DNA of 64,000 bases, taken from positions 16,822,981-16,886,980 of the forward strand of contig OX579640.1 of the NCBI GenBank assembly GCA_951230915.1, read 5' to 3'. Numbering within the stretch: the first letter of the stretch is position 1; every line of letters starts with the position of its first letter. This DNA comes from Antitrichia curtipendula (lineage: Eukaryota; Streptophyta; Bryopsida; Hypnales; Leucodontaceae). Shown one piece after another: positions 34,501 to 45,453 of the stretch. Made by a program: the position numbers and the translations under genes. A model generated the notes under the pieces. It was not told the DNA's origin, searched no databases, and saw nothing but the letters and a program-made list of their open reading frames with translations.

Positions 34501-37112
34501 TTCTCATACAGCAGAACAAGATGACCACGTTGCCAGAGAGTTTCAGGGATTTGACAGCCTTGGCTATCTTGAATTCGCGAGGTAGTCCAGATTTGGTGGA
34601 TGTCGAAGCATTGCCTGCGTTCATTGAAGACCTGGAGTTGGACGATTGCCCCAAGTTGATTACTGTCAACCTCGTGGGGAAGCTCACGAAGCTAAGAAAG
34701 CTCATCCTATGCAACTGCACAGGTTTGACTAACGTGCAAGGTCTGGGATCCACAGAGATTCTCAACCACATCAACGTCAGTGGGTGCAGCAGTTTGTCGA
34801 GTATCTACGAGAATCTTCTCTTCAAACCGACGGTGAAAGAATGCTACTTGAGTGGAAGTGGTGTGTGCCTGAAGTACAACAACGATTGGTCACAGGTATG
34901 GAAATTAATAATTCAGGATACTTAGCTTGCAGAACTGAATCTAAGCTTGTGATTATACTGTCCATTCATGACACCGTGTTATGTAACTCTCCCGTTTTCT
35001 GAAAATTTGACGAAGAAATTGATCGCTTTGAATTTATTGTTCCTTGAACCCTGCACGTACATGGTGTGGTTATGTCAGGCTGGAGCACCAAGTTCACAAG
35101 TGGTTAGTTACTATGACCACGCCATCGGGTTCGTTGACAACACGATGACGAGAAAGATTTGTTCAGTGAATGATGCGAATGAACTTTGCGTGGAGACGAG
35201 GATTTCGAGCAAGGGGAGCAGGATTGAAGCCGTTGTCATCACAGTGGTTGCCCATGACCAAGGGTGGTCAGACTTTTCTCATATTCACGGCCATTACAAC
35301 GGTAACTGCAACATTGAAGCAGGGATTCTACGATCCAATGGGGACGTGCCCGTGTTTTCCAGTCAGCTACTTGCATTACGACATGCAGATCATCGAGATC
35401 AAGTCTACATTTGCACATTGAGAAAATCTCACCCTCTCGTTGAAAGACTGCAAGATGGGGACGGAATTCGTGTGTTTGCTCGATCCAGGTACCGAGAATG
35501 GAGAATCACAGTCATGAAAGGGAGCATATGTGTTGCTTATGACAAGCCCGACGACCTGGGATTAAGAGCCGACGCTGTCGAGGATTTGTTTCTGAAAGAC
35601 GGTGTGAGCAACACGCGGAACAAGTTTCGAGCGGAACCGTTTCCACGCGTCCTACAAGCATATACCTTCCCTTGCCGTGTCCGACGCTTCCAAGACGGTC
35701 GACCTTCTCCGCTTGCTCCAATGGTCGTACGATGCGTTGCCCGACCAATATCTAATCAACCCTCCCCCAGCAGAATCAGCAGACTAGTAAGTACAAATTA
35801 TGCCGCTACTCTGTCTGTCACTCCGTCTTGGTTAATTAATTAATTAATGCTGATCTTACAATTTTCTACAATAACGTCAATTTCGTTAAAATGGCATGTG
35901 AAATCCACCACTTTGTCTGAGCATCTAGGACAGGTATAGATGTAAACCTGCCAAAGTTTTGGAATGTCACCATTTTAATGAAATTCACGTTCAATTTGCA
36001 ATAAATCTGCACTAAATGACCCCTAAATGAAGCATCAGCAGACAATATTTTATCATGGTCAAATTTTGCTTACTATTCAACAAAACAATATATTACGTAC
36101 TGCTCAACTTCCAACTAGGGCTTTTTTTCTTGGCGAAATTTCGCCTGACTGTCAAAAACCTATCCTCTCCGGCTTCGTCCCTGCCAAAATTAACCTCTGC
36201 AATGAAGCCAGCAGGGGACGGGGGGGTGGGAGGGCCGAAGGCCCCTCCCATTGCCACCATTGGCATTGACAAGCAGAGGGACATGAGTCAAAAAAAAAAG
36301 TCTTGCTTCCAACTCATTTTTACGGAATTTGCAATATGCATTTGGTGAGGGGATCCCCTTGTGGAGAAATAAATTGAGGAGGGGGGTCCAAAATTTCTTC
36401 CTTTTTCTCCCTCAAAATCAAAATAATTATGAATTTTTTTGGAAAAAGATTTTGTTCAATCCATTCTTGTCATATAGGGCACCGCATTTCCAACCGTAGG
36501 ATGATTAAAAAACCAACTATGTTTCAAATAGGTGATAATTGTGGCTTCCAATGTACATTGTGAGATCATTGTATGCTTCCAATGTACATCTTGTGATCAT
36601 TGCATGCGTTCAATGTACACCCCACCAACATCTGTGCCGCTTGAGCTCTCACTTGACCATGTGAGCTGTCACCCTAAACCACAACTGATCAGAAAACAAA
36701 ACAATCTAACGAACAAAAAAGAGGTAGTGGTCGGAAAGAGGTCAAGCTACCATACAGACTGACTGACCTCAAAGGATTTACTTTGGTGCAGGTGACATCC
36801 GGTGTCCAACGAACTTGTGGTATATGCACAACCCTCATCAGTTCTCAACGTGGTTGGCATTGCAACACATGTTATGACTTCTACATTTGTCAATCTTGCT
36901 TCACGAATTCGGAGACTAGTGGTACACTCGAGCTGCCTCCACCCCATCGGTCAGACCATCCCATGACAGTATTTGAAGCGCCCGGCCCAAATGAAATTAA
37001 TAGACCACTTGTGATGGCGTATGAGCATGGTGAAGATCAATGGAACTGGGGATATGTGGTGTACGATTACTCAATTGTGCGATGGATTGAAACATTTGAC
37101 TTCATTCGTTGA
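31058..37112 (+). CDS. TIR-NBS-LRR immune receptor with C-terminal HDQGWSD-motif domain and ZZ zinc finger
   Basis: Predicted intracellular NLR receptor. TNLs sense pathogen effectors, oligomerise through NB-ARC and signal through TIR NADase activity. My six-exon model is 31058-31530, 31749-32907, 33160-33435, 33756-34895, 35079-35786 and 36792-37112, with all GT..AG introns in phase, giving about 1358 residues. Domain order: TIR (about 10-155), NB-ARC (about 200-505), LRRs (about 550-1005), a domain with HDQGWSD (about 1030-1180) and a ZZ zinc finger (about 1261-1300). The first ATG after the LTR (31058) was chosen as start. The frame is open further upstream to the LTR edge and was probably longer before that insertion. 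The end of exon 5 may hold two compensating frameshifts. Expression from a new 5' end is unproven, so it could be a very recent pseudogene. Confidence 0.85.
31749..32907 (+). CDS. TNL exon 2: NB-ARC ATPase module
   Basis: Motifs are in the usual order. P-loop GMGGVGKTTLAQ is at about residues 219-230, kinase-2 VLVVIDDI at about 293, and RNBS-B GSRIIVTSRQRD follows. GGLPLALKLIG is at about 390, then FLDVACQM (RNBS-D). LTMHDLLQEMGR carries an intact MHD at about 502-504. The acceptor is GTGTGCAG|GG. The exon ends in GAG before GTCTGT, a weak but acceptable donor. All key nucleotide-binding residues are kept, which argues for recent selection. Confidence 0.93.
33160..33435 (+). CDS. TNL exon 3: NB-LRR linker and first LRRs
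   Basis: 92 codons, phase 0 at both ends (CTATGGCAG|GGG and ACACAG|GTAAAC). It begins GTKEMRGLSLVG, the typical segment after NB-ARC in TNLs, and continues with FQTMSELHLLQLDGVRI and LTILDLSNSSSLTRLW, the first leucine-rich repeats. Confidence 0.88.
33756..34895 (+). CDS. TNL exon 4: main leucine-rich repeat block
   Basis: 380 codons, phase 0 at both ends (GATTCAG|GTA and TCACAG|GTATGG). It carries about 13 repeats near 24 residues each, of the form LRxLNLQGCxSLKxLPxSLGEL, as expected for the ligand- or effector-sensing surface of an NLR. The last repeats degrade towards the exon end, around CYLSGSGVCLKYNNDW. No stop or frameshift is seen. Confidence 0.92.
35079..35786 (+). CDS. TNL exon 5: post-LRR domain with HDQGWSD motif
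   Basis: The acceptor is TTATGTCAG|GCT. The domain reads as a beta-rich unit with VVITVVAHDQGWSDFSHIHG, then VYICTLRKSHPLVE and GDGIRVFARSRYREW. From memory, HDQGWSD..HG with a later GD.I.V.ARxxxxxW resembles a domain found in fungal proteins and some non-flowering plant NLRs. I cannot verify this here. It takes the place where angiosperm TNLs often have a C-JID domain. From about 35641 to 35784 another frame reads more naturally (LLRLLQWSYDALPDQYLINP), which suggests compensating small indels. Confidence 0.7.
35787..36791 (+). other. TNL intron 5 (1005 bp)
   Basis: The longest intron of the gene. It runs from CTA|GTAAGT to TTTGGTGCAG|GTG. It contains TAATTAATTAATTAAT near 35830, a GC-rich palindromic patch (GGGAGGGCCGAAGGCCCCTCCC, about 36228-36249), and 2.5 tandem copies of a 32-bp unit with TCCAATGTACA and GTGATCATTG at about 36543-36620. 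No coding sequence is recognised. Confidence 0.65.
36792..37112 (+). CDS. TNL exon 6: ZZ-type zinc finger
   Basis: The exon opens with VTSGVQRTCGICTTLISS and continues GWHCNTCYDFYICQSCF, then HRSDHPM. The zinc ligands C-x2-C, C-x2-C, C-x2-C and H-x3-H fit the ZZ family, which binds two zinc ions and mediates protein contacts (for example histone-tail or N-degron recognition in known members). The acceptor GGTGCAG joins in phase with exon 5. About 50 residues follow to TGA at 37110. A further splice (GTAAGC at about 37119, after the stop) was considered but is not needed. Confidence 0.8.
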   Translation: MTSGVQRTCGICTTLISSQRGWHCNTCYDFYICQSCFTNSETSGTLELPPPHRSDHPMTVFEAPGPNEINRPLVMAYEHGEDQWNWGYVVYDYSIVRWIETFDFIR

Positions 37113-37764
37113 GACCTGTAAGCATGCTTCATCCCCTAGTGAGAGTGGTGAAATTTCTAATACTAACTGTGTCTCAGGGAGACTGAGTTGGGCAGACAAC
37201 TAAGAGTGAGTACACCCCCCAAAACGTCACTTTTTGCTAATGAGCCTAGTTACGACTCCCTCAGTCCCACTAAAAACCTCCAAAATTCTTCTTTTTGAAG
37301 GGTTAATTGTATTTTTAGTCATAGTGCTAGCAATACATGTATTCAAGAACAAGTAAGCTATCATTTAGATCTATACAAAATCTCTAGCTTAGGCATTGTC
37401 GTTTAGGCACCTAAAATCTATGTAGAAAGTATGATATTTGAGCATAATTTGTGTTTCCCAACCTAAATACGTACAATAAAAAAAATAGCCCACTTTACAA
37501 ACAAATTTTTATAGTGTTGAATTGGTCAGTAAATGCATCATCAACACTACTATCTAAAGAAACAATTTGTACAAGATGCCTTATATGAGCAAGACCAAAC
37601 TTGCTAGGCCAAAAGAATGCTCCTAGATTGTTTCACTTGCCCCCACAAGGTTGTTCAATACAGCGAACACTTACTCAACGTTCAAAATCAAGAAAACGAG
37701 CTTTTTAGTGGGACAAAAATTCTGCTTGATTTGGAGGTTATAAGTAGGACAGAGGGAGTATTAT
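37113..37764. other. Downstream flank of the TNL, no gene
   Basis: Non-coding AT-rich sequence expected to contain the 3' untranslated region of the TNL. A stretch at 37206-37235 (ACACCCCCCAAAACGTCAC) resembles 41110-41140, suggesting that the repeat at 37.8-41.3 kb has related sequence at both edges. No clear polyadenylation signal can be singled out. Confidence 0.4.
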
Positions 37765-40700
37765 TAGAGTGGCCAAATTTTCATATGTTCTTGTTGGCAA
37801 GTGAAATGAGGTTCCTAACGCACTAGAGAACGTGGCATTTGGATCCCGTATGCAAAAGTTTTTAAGGAACAAAGTTTGGTTCTAAAATGGTTTCTTGCAC
37901 ATGACTACATAGTTGATTTTGGAGATGTATACAGAGTGAAGAAGGCAGTTTAAGGTCAATGGCACATTTGGGTGTACCTACCTTATTAGATAATTGCACA
38001 TGAAATCTTCCCAACAAGCATTTGAGTAATAAGGTGGTTTCATGTAAATCCAATTGGGAATTGAATTCTATCACAAAATGTATTGAAGAATGTACACCTT
38101 TAATCATTACTAATTGATCTGAATAAATTTTTTATTATGAATTATAAATGATCTTATTAGATCTTATTGGCAAGTGGAAAGGAATTCCAACACACTTCAA
38201 CATGCACTATTTGGACATGATATGAGTAAGTTATAAAACTTTAACTGGTAATATCTAGGTGTATCTAGAACAACCACTAGATATATGTTTTGATTGTGCA
38301 CACCTTGCTAGACACCTTGTGGATTCAACATCTAAGTTTTGATGACACTTTTGGGTCCACATGTAGGGGGTGCATTTTTGGCAATGTTGATTATAGAAGT
38401 ACATATTTTAGATGCATTCATTTTAGAAGTTCAACCTAGGACAATCAATGATTTTTTTTATTAAAATGCCCTAAACTAAGAGATTTTAAAAGTTGTTAGA
38501 TGGACATTCTATAATGATGTGCTTTCCTAATTTTTTTATGGAATTGGTCATGGTTGGTTTTACAACAACCCATCTTAGTTCTTACTATCAACCCCTTCAA
38601 GATGAAGGATAGGCTAAATTTCCCAAATCCTAAAGATTTATTCTAAATTGCAACTGTAAGCATCATCAATCCATGCTCAACAAACAAGCACGGATATGGT
38701 ATGACAAATTATGCAAATTTTTAGGAGGTTTGGATAACGCAAAGAGGCCTTTGGCATGCGCATGTTTCCAACCCAGAAGCAAAAAAAGTGGGGCGGTAAT
38801 ACGATACACTTTGCATTGCCACCCAAATTTTGTTTGATATTGACTTTTTACTCCATGCATATACACACTAATCCAAGGCAAGACTAGGAAGTGTTTTCAA
38901 GCTTACAAAACTAGGATCTTTGTACATTGTAAATGAATCTTTTTTACTTTGTTGGTATAGACGCATGGAGATTGAAACATTGCCATAATATTGAAGGGTT
39001 TGTTGATGATTTTGATTAGATTACATTCAAATATGTTGCTACCTTCATTGTAATGATGACATCTAAATACACTAGTAAGATGAAAATGAGGGGGGTTTGT
39101 GACTACAATGAGCAATTAGTTTTGAGTTGCATTCGACATTTGCGCCTGGTGATAATCTGGAGGGTTGTAGAGGCCCCCAGTTGCTATGGACAAGTTTTCT
39201 ACTTGCACCGTAGTTGCAAGGCAAAATGTTTTAATTTCTCATTATGTAACTTACTTAGAACTTCATTGATGCGCTTTTTGATGTGGTTGTTTACGTTGTA
39301 TTTGCTACTGTGTACAAATTATGACTCGATTGTGTCATTTCATCTCGATTATGACTCAATTGTGTCACTTGCAACTCATTTGTCACTTCATTGTAACTCA
39401 TGTCTAACTTGTTTGTGACTCATGTGTCACTTCATTGCGACTTGTCTGTGACTCGTTTGCAATTCAGTTGTGACGTCATTGCGACTCTTCTATGATTCAT
39501 TTGTCATTTGTTTGTGACTTGTCTATGACCTGTTTACAACTTTTTTGTGGCACATGTGCAACTTGTAAAATTTGTAGATTTCAAAATCTATGAAATGTAG
39601 AAAATCTACAAAATTTAGAAGTCTACAAACTATATAAGTCTTAGAATTCTATCAACAAAATTTGTTACAGAAGGATATAACTACTTACAAGTCTTATATG
39701 TCCAACCTAATGGTACTCTTGACGAGTGATATAGGACAATTGTTATTACACAATCAAAAAATGATTTGAAAACAACTAGGAAACAACTAAGAAACAACTA
39801 AAAAACAACTACAAAACGACTCTTGTCATTTTACAATTGCAGTTGTTTCCTAATTATTGCCTAGTCGTAGACTAGTTGTTTTCAAGTTGAATCCTAGTTA
39901 TTTTCTAGTTAAATTCTAGTCGTTTTTTAGTCGCAATCCAATCATTTTAAAGTCAAATTGTAGTCAAATTTAGATAATATGCAACTACAAAGTTGTCCAC
40001 ATCAACAACTATAATGAATATTGGATGTAGAATACCTCATAGTAATTCTAAATGACAACTCTATTACCTTCATGTGATCCTACACTTCATTCTACGACTA
40101 CTTTGCAACTACAACAATATACACATCAAAGTTGGTGCAAATAGAGAGGGATTATAGTCGCAATGCAGTTGTATAGGACACTTATTTGCAAAGTAGTTGT
40201 CACATACCAATTGCAATGGACATGTTTTTCTTCTAGTGATATGACCTCTAATTTTAATTTTGTTGTCTAAATCTAACTCAAGTATTGCAATTGTATTAAA
40301 CTATGTAACGTAAGTTTATCCTTCATTGCAACTAGATCATTGAACTATGAGGCCTTCGATTAGACTTGTTGTCAAGGTCTTGGAACTCAAGTGTATTGCC
40401 ATCTTCATTGAGATGTGATCAAAACATATAAATCACGGCCTTCAATTTGACTATGCATTGAAATATTAGATTCTAATTCCAAAGCACATTAATTAAGTCA
40501 AATAGAAATATTGGTGCTACACTTTAGATTGTAGTGATGACATTTATTAGAGGTACATTCAATATGGAGAACGTAAGATAAGTGCCAACAAAGTTCAAAA
40601 ACCTCCATGACATTGTAAAATCAAGCATGTGTTTTTCAAAATATCATTGAAGGTCCAAGAATATTGGATCAAGCAAGGGAATTATGTTTAGTGTGAGTCA

Positions 40701-41290
40701 AGGAGGGTATACCAATTCACAACATTTTGAATACTTGTCTCTTCTTCAAGAGAAATGGAAGTAAGGTGTGCTCATCTACTATTGTCATTACTTACAATTG
40801 AGCACATTCACTAATATTAAATATATATTATTATTTTTAGATCTTATTAGTATTTGAAAGAAGATTCCAATGCACTACGTCAAGCATTATTTAGACAACA
40901 AATGAATATTAAGGTATGAATTTTCATAGCATTGTCTCTATGTGCACCCAAAACTAACCGTTGATTCTCAAAGACTTTCATATTCTGATTGTGTGCATAT
41001 TATGTAATCAATACTAGAAGAAATTAATCCCTATTGGTCCAAATGTAGGTGTTGCATTTTGGGCAATGTTTATTATAGGTGCACATATTTTTGAGAGTTC
41101 TAATAAACAATGGTGAGGTGTACATCCCCCAAACCGCCACTTTTGCTATTGTGCGTTGAGTTGTGTCTAGTTATTATTATTAGATAAGTCAAATTTTCAT
41201 ACTTCCTTGTTGGCAAGTGAAAGGAGGTTCAATTGTACCAAAGAATGTGACATTTTGGATCCCGTAACTATGCAAAAATAATGAAAGGTC
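37765..41290 (-). repeat. Long inverted duplication, arm 2
   Basis: The reverse complement of 6156-8310, about 30 kb away. The match is continuous apart from small indels and the CACTA insertion at 39070-40238. TTCTTGTTGGCAAGTG occurs near both edges of this arm (about 37790 and 41200). The unit may therefore be an element with repeats at its ends. The family is not recognised. Confidence 0.65.
39070..40238. mobile_element. Non-autonomous CACTA element (1169 bp) with ATA target duplication
   Basis: The left end is CACTAGTAAGATGAAAATG and the right end, read inward, is CACTAGAAGAAAAACATG. ATA flanks both sides (39067-39069 and 40239-40241). The inverted paralogue at about 7110-7120 has the same neighbours without the insertion, which confirms the boundaries. 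The interior has degenerate arrays of GTGACTCATTTGTCAC type (39310-39560) and AACAACTAGGAAACAACT type (39768-39812). No transposase is encoded. Confidence 0.88.
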
Positions 41291-42213
41291 AAATTTTTTC
41301 TTGGTAGAGAACTCAAAACGGTTTCCAATAAGCATTTGAGCATTAACTAAAGGTGGATTCATGTAAATCCAACTATGAAGGGCATATTAATTAAAACAAG
41401 ACAATTTGGAATCTCATTTTATTTGTGATTCTAAATTTAGCATGCAAAAAAGTTCATTAAATTGAGACAATTTAATAAACTAAGACTATAACATGTCTAG
41501 AGAATGATTCATTTATGCATGTAGAAGAAACTGCTTGCCAATTTTGGAGTAAGGGACAATAGAAGGATGATTTTATGCTTCAAAATTTGGCCATGGGGTA
41601 ATATATACTTAACTTAAAGATCAAAGCAAACACTTTGGCATGCACTTAGGTATTACGCTTTATAAAGAAAACTCATCATATGATACGTTAATGCACATGG
41701 AGTTAGAAATCAAACGTGTTGCAAATTGGAAAAATAATTAAGAAGCTATAATATGTAATATATAAAATTGAAGTTAAAATACATTTTATTGCACACCATT
41801 CAAAACATCCAATTTTGAAAAAACAAGAAATGCACATCAATATATTGAACTAAAATAATTTGCTAACTAAATCTATTTCTTCTTTCCATACCATTTTTTC
41901 TTTTTTTTTCTTAGACATATTTAAAAAGTAAAGTTTCAACTACTGCAATTGACAAATATATTTTTTTATATATTTTTTTTAACAGAAAAAAATATCCTAC
42001 AAAATTTTAACACTTCTAATCACTTCCTATGCCTACAAACTATCCACTTTCACTCAGAAGATGCATTGTTGTTTTTACCAGGCACATAAGCATCTATGAA
42101 TGCCTTGGTGATAGCAACTTGGTGTTTAGGAATTCCGATTTTTGGATCAGAAGTCCCTACTCTCATACGTGCCTTCCAAGCAATCATGATACAGTCCTTA
42201 TATATCTAGCTCG
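41291..42213. other. AT-rich intergenic DNA, nothing recognised
   Basis: Includes a T/A-rich tract at 41880-42000. No supported gene or element. Confidence 0.4.
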
Positions 42214-43502
42214 GGGAGTGTGAGCTCCCAATTTGTCACTTGGAACTCATAGTGGTTTGTTTTTTCAAACTTCGCAGTTTAAGTCATAACTATACACAAA
42301 ACCCTCTAAAAAGAGTATAAAATCATATCGGGTGTGTCATATACCAATCTAGTATTTGGTCTATAATAGAATATTTTTCCTAAAATAATCTTAAATCCCA
42401 TTTGTATATAGGTTAGATCCACAGAACTAGTAGGAATTACTAGGTGTGAGGGTTCTTACCTGAAATAGCCTAAATCCACGTGGCATGTGACTGTAGTAGC
42501 TAAATTGGTCTGAGGGAAGTCCATAGAGGTCCCTAGACAAGTGCCCGAAGATAAATTTCAGTTTTCCCATTCTAGCGACAAAATAGTAAAATCCCATTTG
42601 TTAGCTTGCATGTGTCACTTCCTCAAGATGGGCTAGTAGTGGAATTTGTGGCTACCGGATTGTGATCTTGGTTTGGAAACATATTAGGAGGTCGGAAGCA
42701 AAATTCATTCGCCAAGATTCTCTCGCATGTGGAAGGTTCCCTGACTGTCGATAAATACAAGGAGCTCAGTTTTTGCCCTCCTTGCCAAAAATGTGCTAGT
42801 AAAGACATGAGCTGACACATCTCTTGGAAAAATCCATGAGAGGTTCCCCAAGAAGTTTCGGAATTTTCTAGATTGTAGAGATACCTCTTCCAAACGGTCA
42901 ACCTCTTAAAAGCTTGATGGAAAACTCCTGGTAATTATCCCGAGCACAATAAAATCTCACTAAACATTAGACTAGTTTGTTTTATGCTAATAATACGCTC
43001 TAATAAGTTTCATGACATTCTAATAGCGACAAGTATCCAAACCGGCCAGATTCCTCGGGAATTGATCACGTGGTGGGGTCCCCACGACATTGACCGGCAT
43101 TCCCGGGGCATACGACGGCAAAAAAAAGCCAACAAGGAGTCTTTTCCTACTCCCTCACACCTACCAGAGATCCTAAGCTAGTTACTTTTTCCTAAATAGG
43201 AGACCCCCAAGAATTAGGAATTTACTACAACTTGATTTTTAATCTAGGCTAGCCTTTGATGAGTTTTATGTCTTGGTATAGGAGGAAGAGGTCTCTTGAA
43301 CTAAACACGGCGATTTGGACTCAATGGCGCAATCCGTTTGACATTTGAAGTTGATCTCCAAAAGTTAGGATGTTGGTCCAACATAGATGGTAGATAGTCA
43401 AATTTTAGGGATTAGGATGAAAATCTTTGAGGATGAGGATGAAAATCCAAGTTGATAAGGTTACTAGTAGGAATTTAGGGGGGGAGTGGGCCCTTAGAAA
43501 CC

Positions 43503-43510
43503 TATATAAG
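43503..43510 (+). promoter_or_regulatory. TATA box of LTR copy 4
   Basis: CCTATATAAGGGCC followed by a CT-rich stretch about 15-25 bases downstream. It is equivalent to the TATTTAA boxes of the other copies, and is the closest to a consensus plant TATA box among them. Confidence 0.55.
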
Positions 43511-44335
43511 GGCCGCACTTTCCTCTCTAAAATCATCCCTAAGGTTCATTTTGAACCGCCTTGTTTTTGTTAGTTCCATTTACTTGGATTTTGACTGTTT
43601 TTCGGCCACGTTACCAACTTGTGGTGTTTTGGGAGTATTTTAGGCTCCTTTCGTTGCTCTTTCTTGAGCCTTGAAGGACTTTGGGGTCCCTTCAAGTCTT
43701 ATTTTGTATTCTTGAGTGTTACATGTTCATTTGATGTTTTTGTACTAATTTTTTTTTTTTTTTTTTGAGTTGTTTTCCTTGTTGTTTTTCTTCAATCTTT
43801 GAAGAAACTTGTAGTTGTTACTAGTCCTAAAGAATCCTTCCCTTATGACTAGCAATGCCGCTTAGGGAGGGCCTTTAGTTGTCGGTTTTCTTGATTATAG
43901 TTCATACTAACTTTCTACTAACTTGTCATGTTGTACTAACACTTTGTTTGAACACTTTGTTGGATAATTTATGTTTAGATTAAACACCTTGTTCATCTTT
44001 TGTTATTGTTTGCTAATTAGTTTTTGCCACATAAGGCGAAGCCTTGGCAAAAATGTCATAAAAATTCTCTCGTGTTTAAAAACACAGCAAAGCTTTGAAC
44101 CCCCTCTTGTACCATTTTTTTGTTATTAAGCTGTTTAGCTTTCTTAGTGAAAATTTGGCCAAATTGGCTATTTCTTTGTGTTAATGTTTATTAGGACCGA
44201 GGTCAAAGCTTAAGTCAGACCCCCTAGATGAAGAGTCAAGTCAGATGTTAGTAAAGAATTCTATAGTACACGCTTTGAGGATTCCAGAAACATAAAATAC
44301 TTAGAAAAAAGAGTCAAAATGAGTGAGTTATGAGC

Positions 44336-44377
44336 GGATGAAGTTTTTAAGCACCGACTAGCGGTTAAACTTCATCC
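44336..44377. repeat. 42-bp inverted repeat in LTR copy 4, first copy
   Basis: GGATGAAGTTT and AAACTTCATCC arms enclose AAGCACCGACTAGCGG. A second copy lies at 45412-45453, with TAGCGG kept in the loop. It is absent from the other LTR copies. Confidence 0.65.
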
Positions 44378-45411
44378 ATGCATAACTTCTACTAGGAAGG
44401 TCCAATTTGCAAGTGCCTTATCAAATTAGAAATTTGATTTTAGCCTCTAGAAAGAAAAAATATAAAATATTTAAAAATAGTAACTTTTCAAAAATCAGAC
44501 CGAGAACTAGAATACAAAAAAGTAGAATTAGGAAAAAAAAATTTAGCAACTAGAAGAAGAAATTAGAAGATAGAAACATCAATTAGCATTAAAGAGGTAG
44601 AAGGGAAGAATGAAAATAGAAGGAACACCTCTATGTGTCACACTTGCAAACAAGCACTTCCAACTCTTTCACCAGCAAAACAAAAACGACAAGAATAGAA
44701 GGAGATTAGAGGAGAAGGGATGAAGTAGGAGAAGAAAGGAGAGAGACAATAAATACTAATCTAAGCCGTAGGATTAGGTAGACCTAAGAAGAAATCTAGA
44801 GAATTTGTGGTGACTGTTAGGAGGAAGATTAGTATGATAGAAGGGGGAATTGCATAAAAGGTAGTTGGAGGACCATTAAAACATGATGTAAGGAAATAGT
44901 GGGGAAGGAAAAAGGAAAAGAGAAGGGAACAGAAACCAACTGGCCTCGTTTACACCACGAACCACCTCCATTGTCCAAAGGAAGACCACACCAAGCCACT
45001 GGAGGGTGGCAACAAGGGTACGCTGGCAAAAGTCGGGAGCCTCAATAATCTCCTCCACGATTTGCAATTTTGGGTGGGCCACTAAACCCCTTCCTTTTTG
45101 CATAAATCCACTTAAATTAGACGCTAAAAACTAGGGCCGAGAGCTAGAGTAGGCAAGAAAGGAAGTCAGGTTAGAACTAAATGTAGAATGTTGTAGTACA
45201 AATCTGTGGGATTCCGAAAAGTCAACATTCATCAAAATCGGAGTCAGAACAAAGAAGTTACATGCGGATGAAGTCTCGCATGCAATTTGGATGAAATAAA
45301 TCTAGACTTATCCAAGGGGGATGAAATCGGGAATTTGGGTTGGTTAAAAAATCCTAAGAAGTAAAAATGAAACTAGAAGTAAATTAGAAAGGGGAATCTA
45401 TAGTAATTAGT

Positions 45412-45453
45412 GGATGAAGTTTTAAACACCAATTAGCGGGCAAAACTTCATCT
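45412..45453. repeat. 42-bp inverted repeat in LTR copy 4, second copy
   Basis: GGATGAAGTTT arm, loop ACACCAATTAGCGG, then AAAACTTCATC. It is related to the copy at 44336-44377, and both are followed by a similar stretch (CATAACTTCTACTAGGA and CGTAACTTTTGATAGGA). Confidence 0.65.

Noticed and set aside
31698..34774. Long minus-strand frames opposite the TNL
   Set aside because: They are antisense shadows of the strongly coding plus strand, with no motifs of their own.
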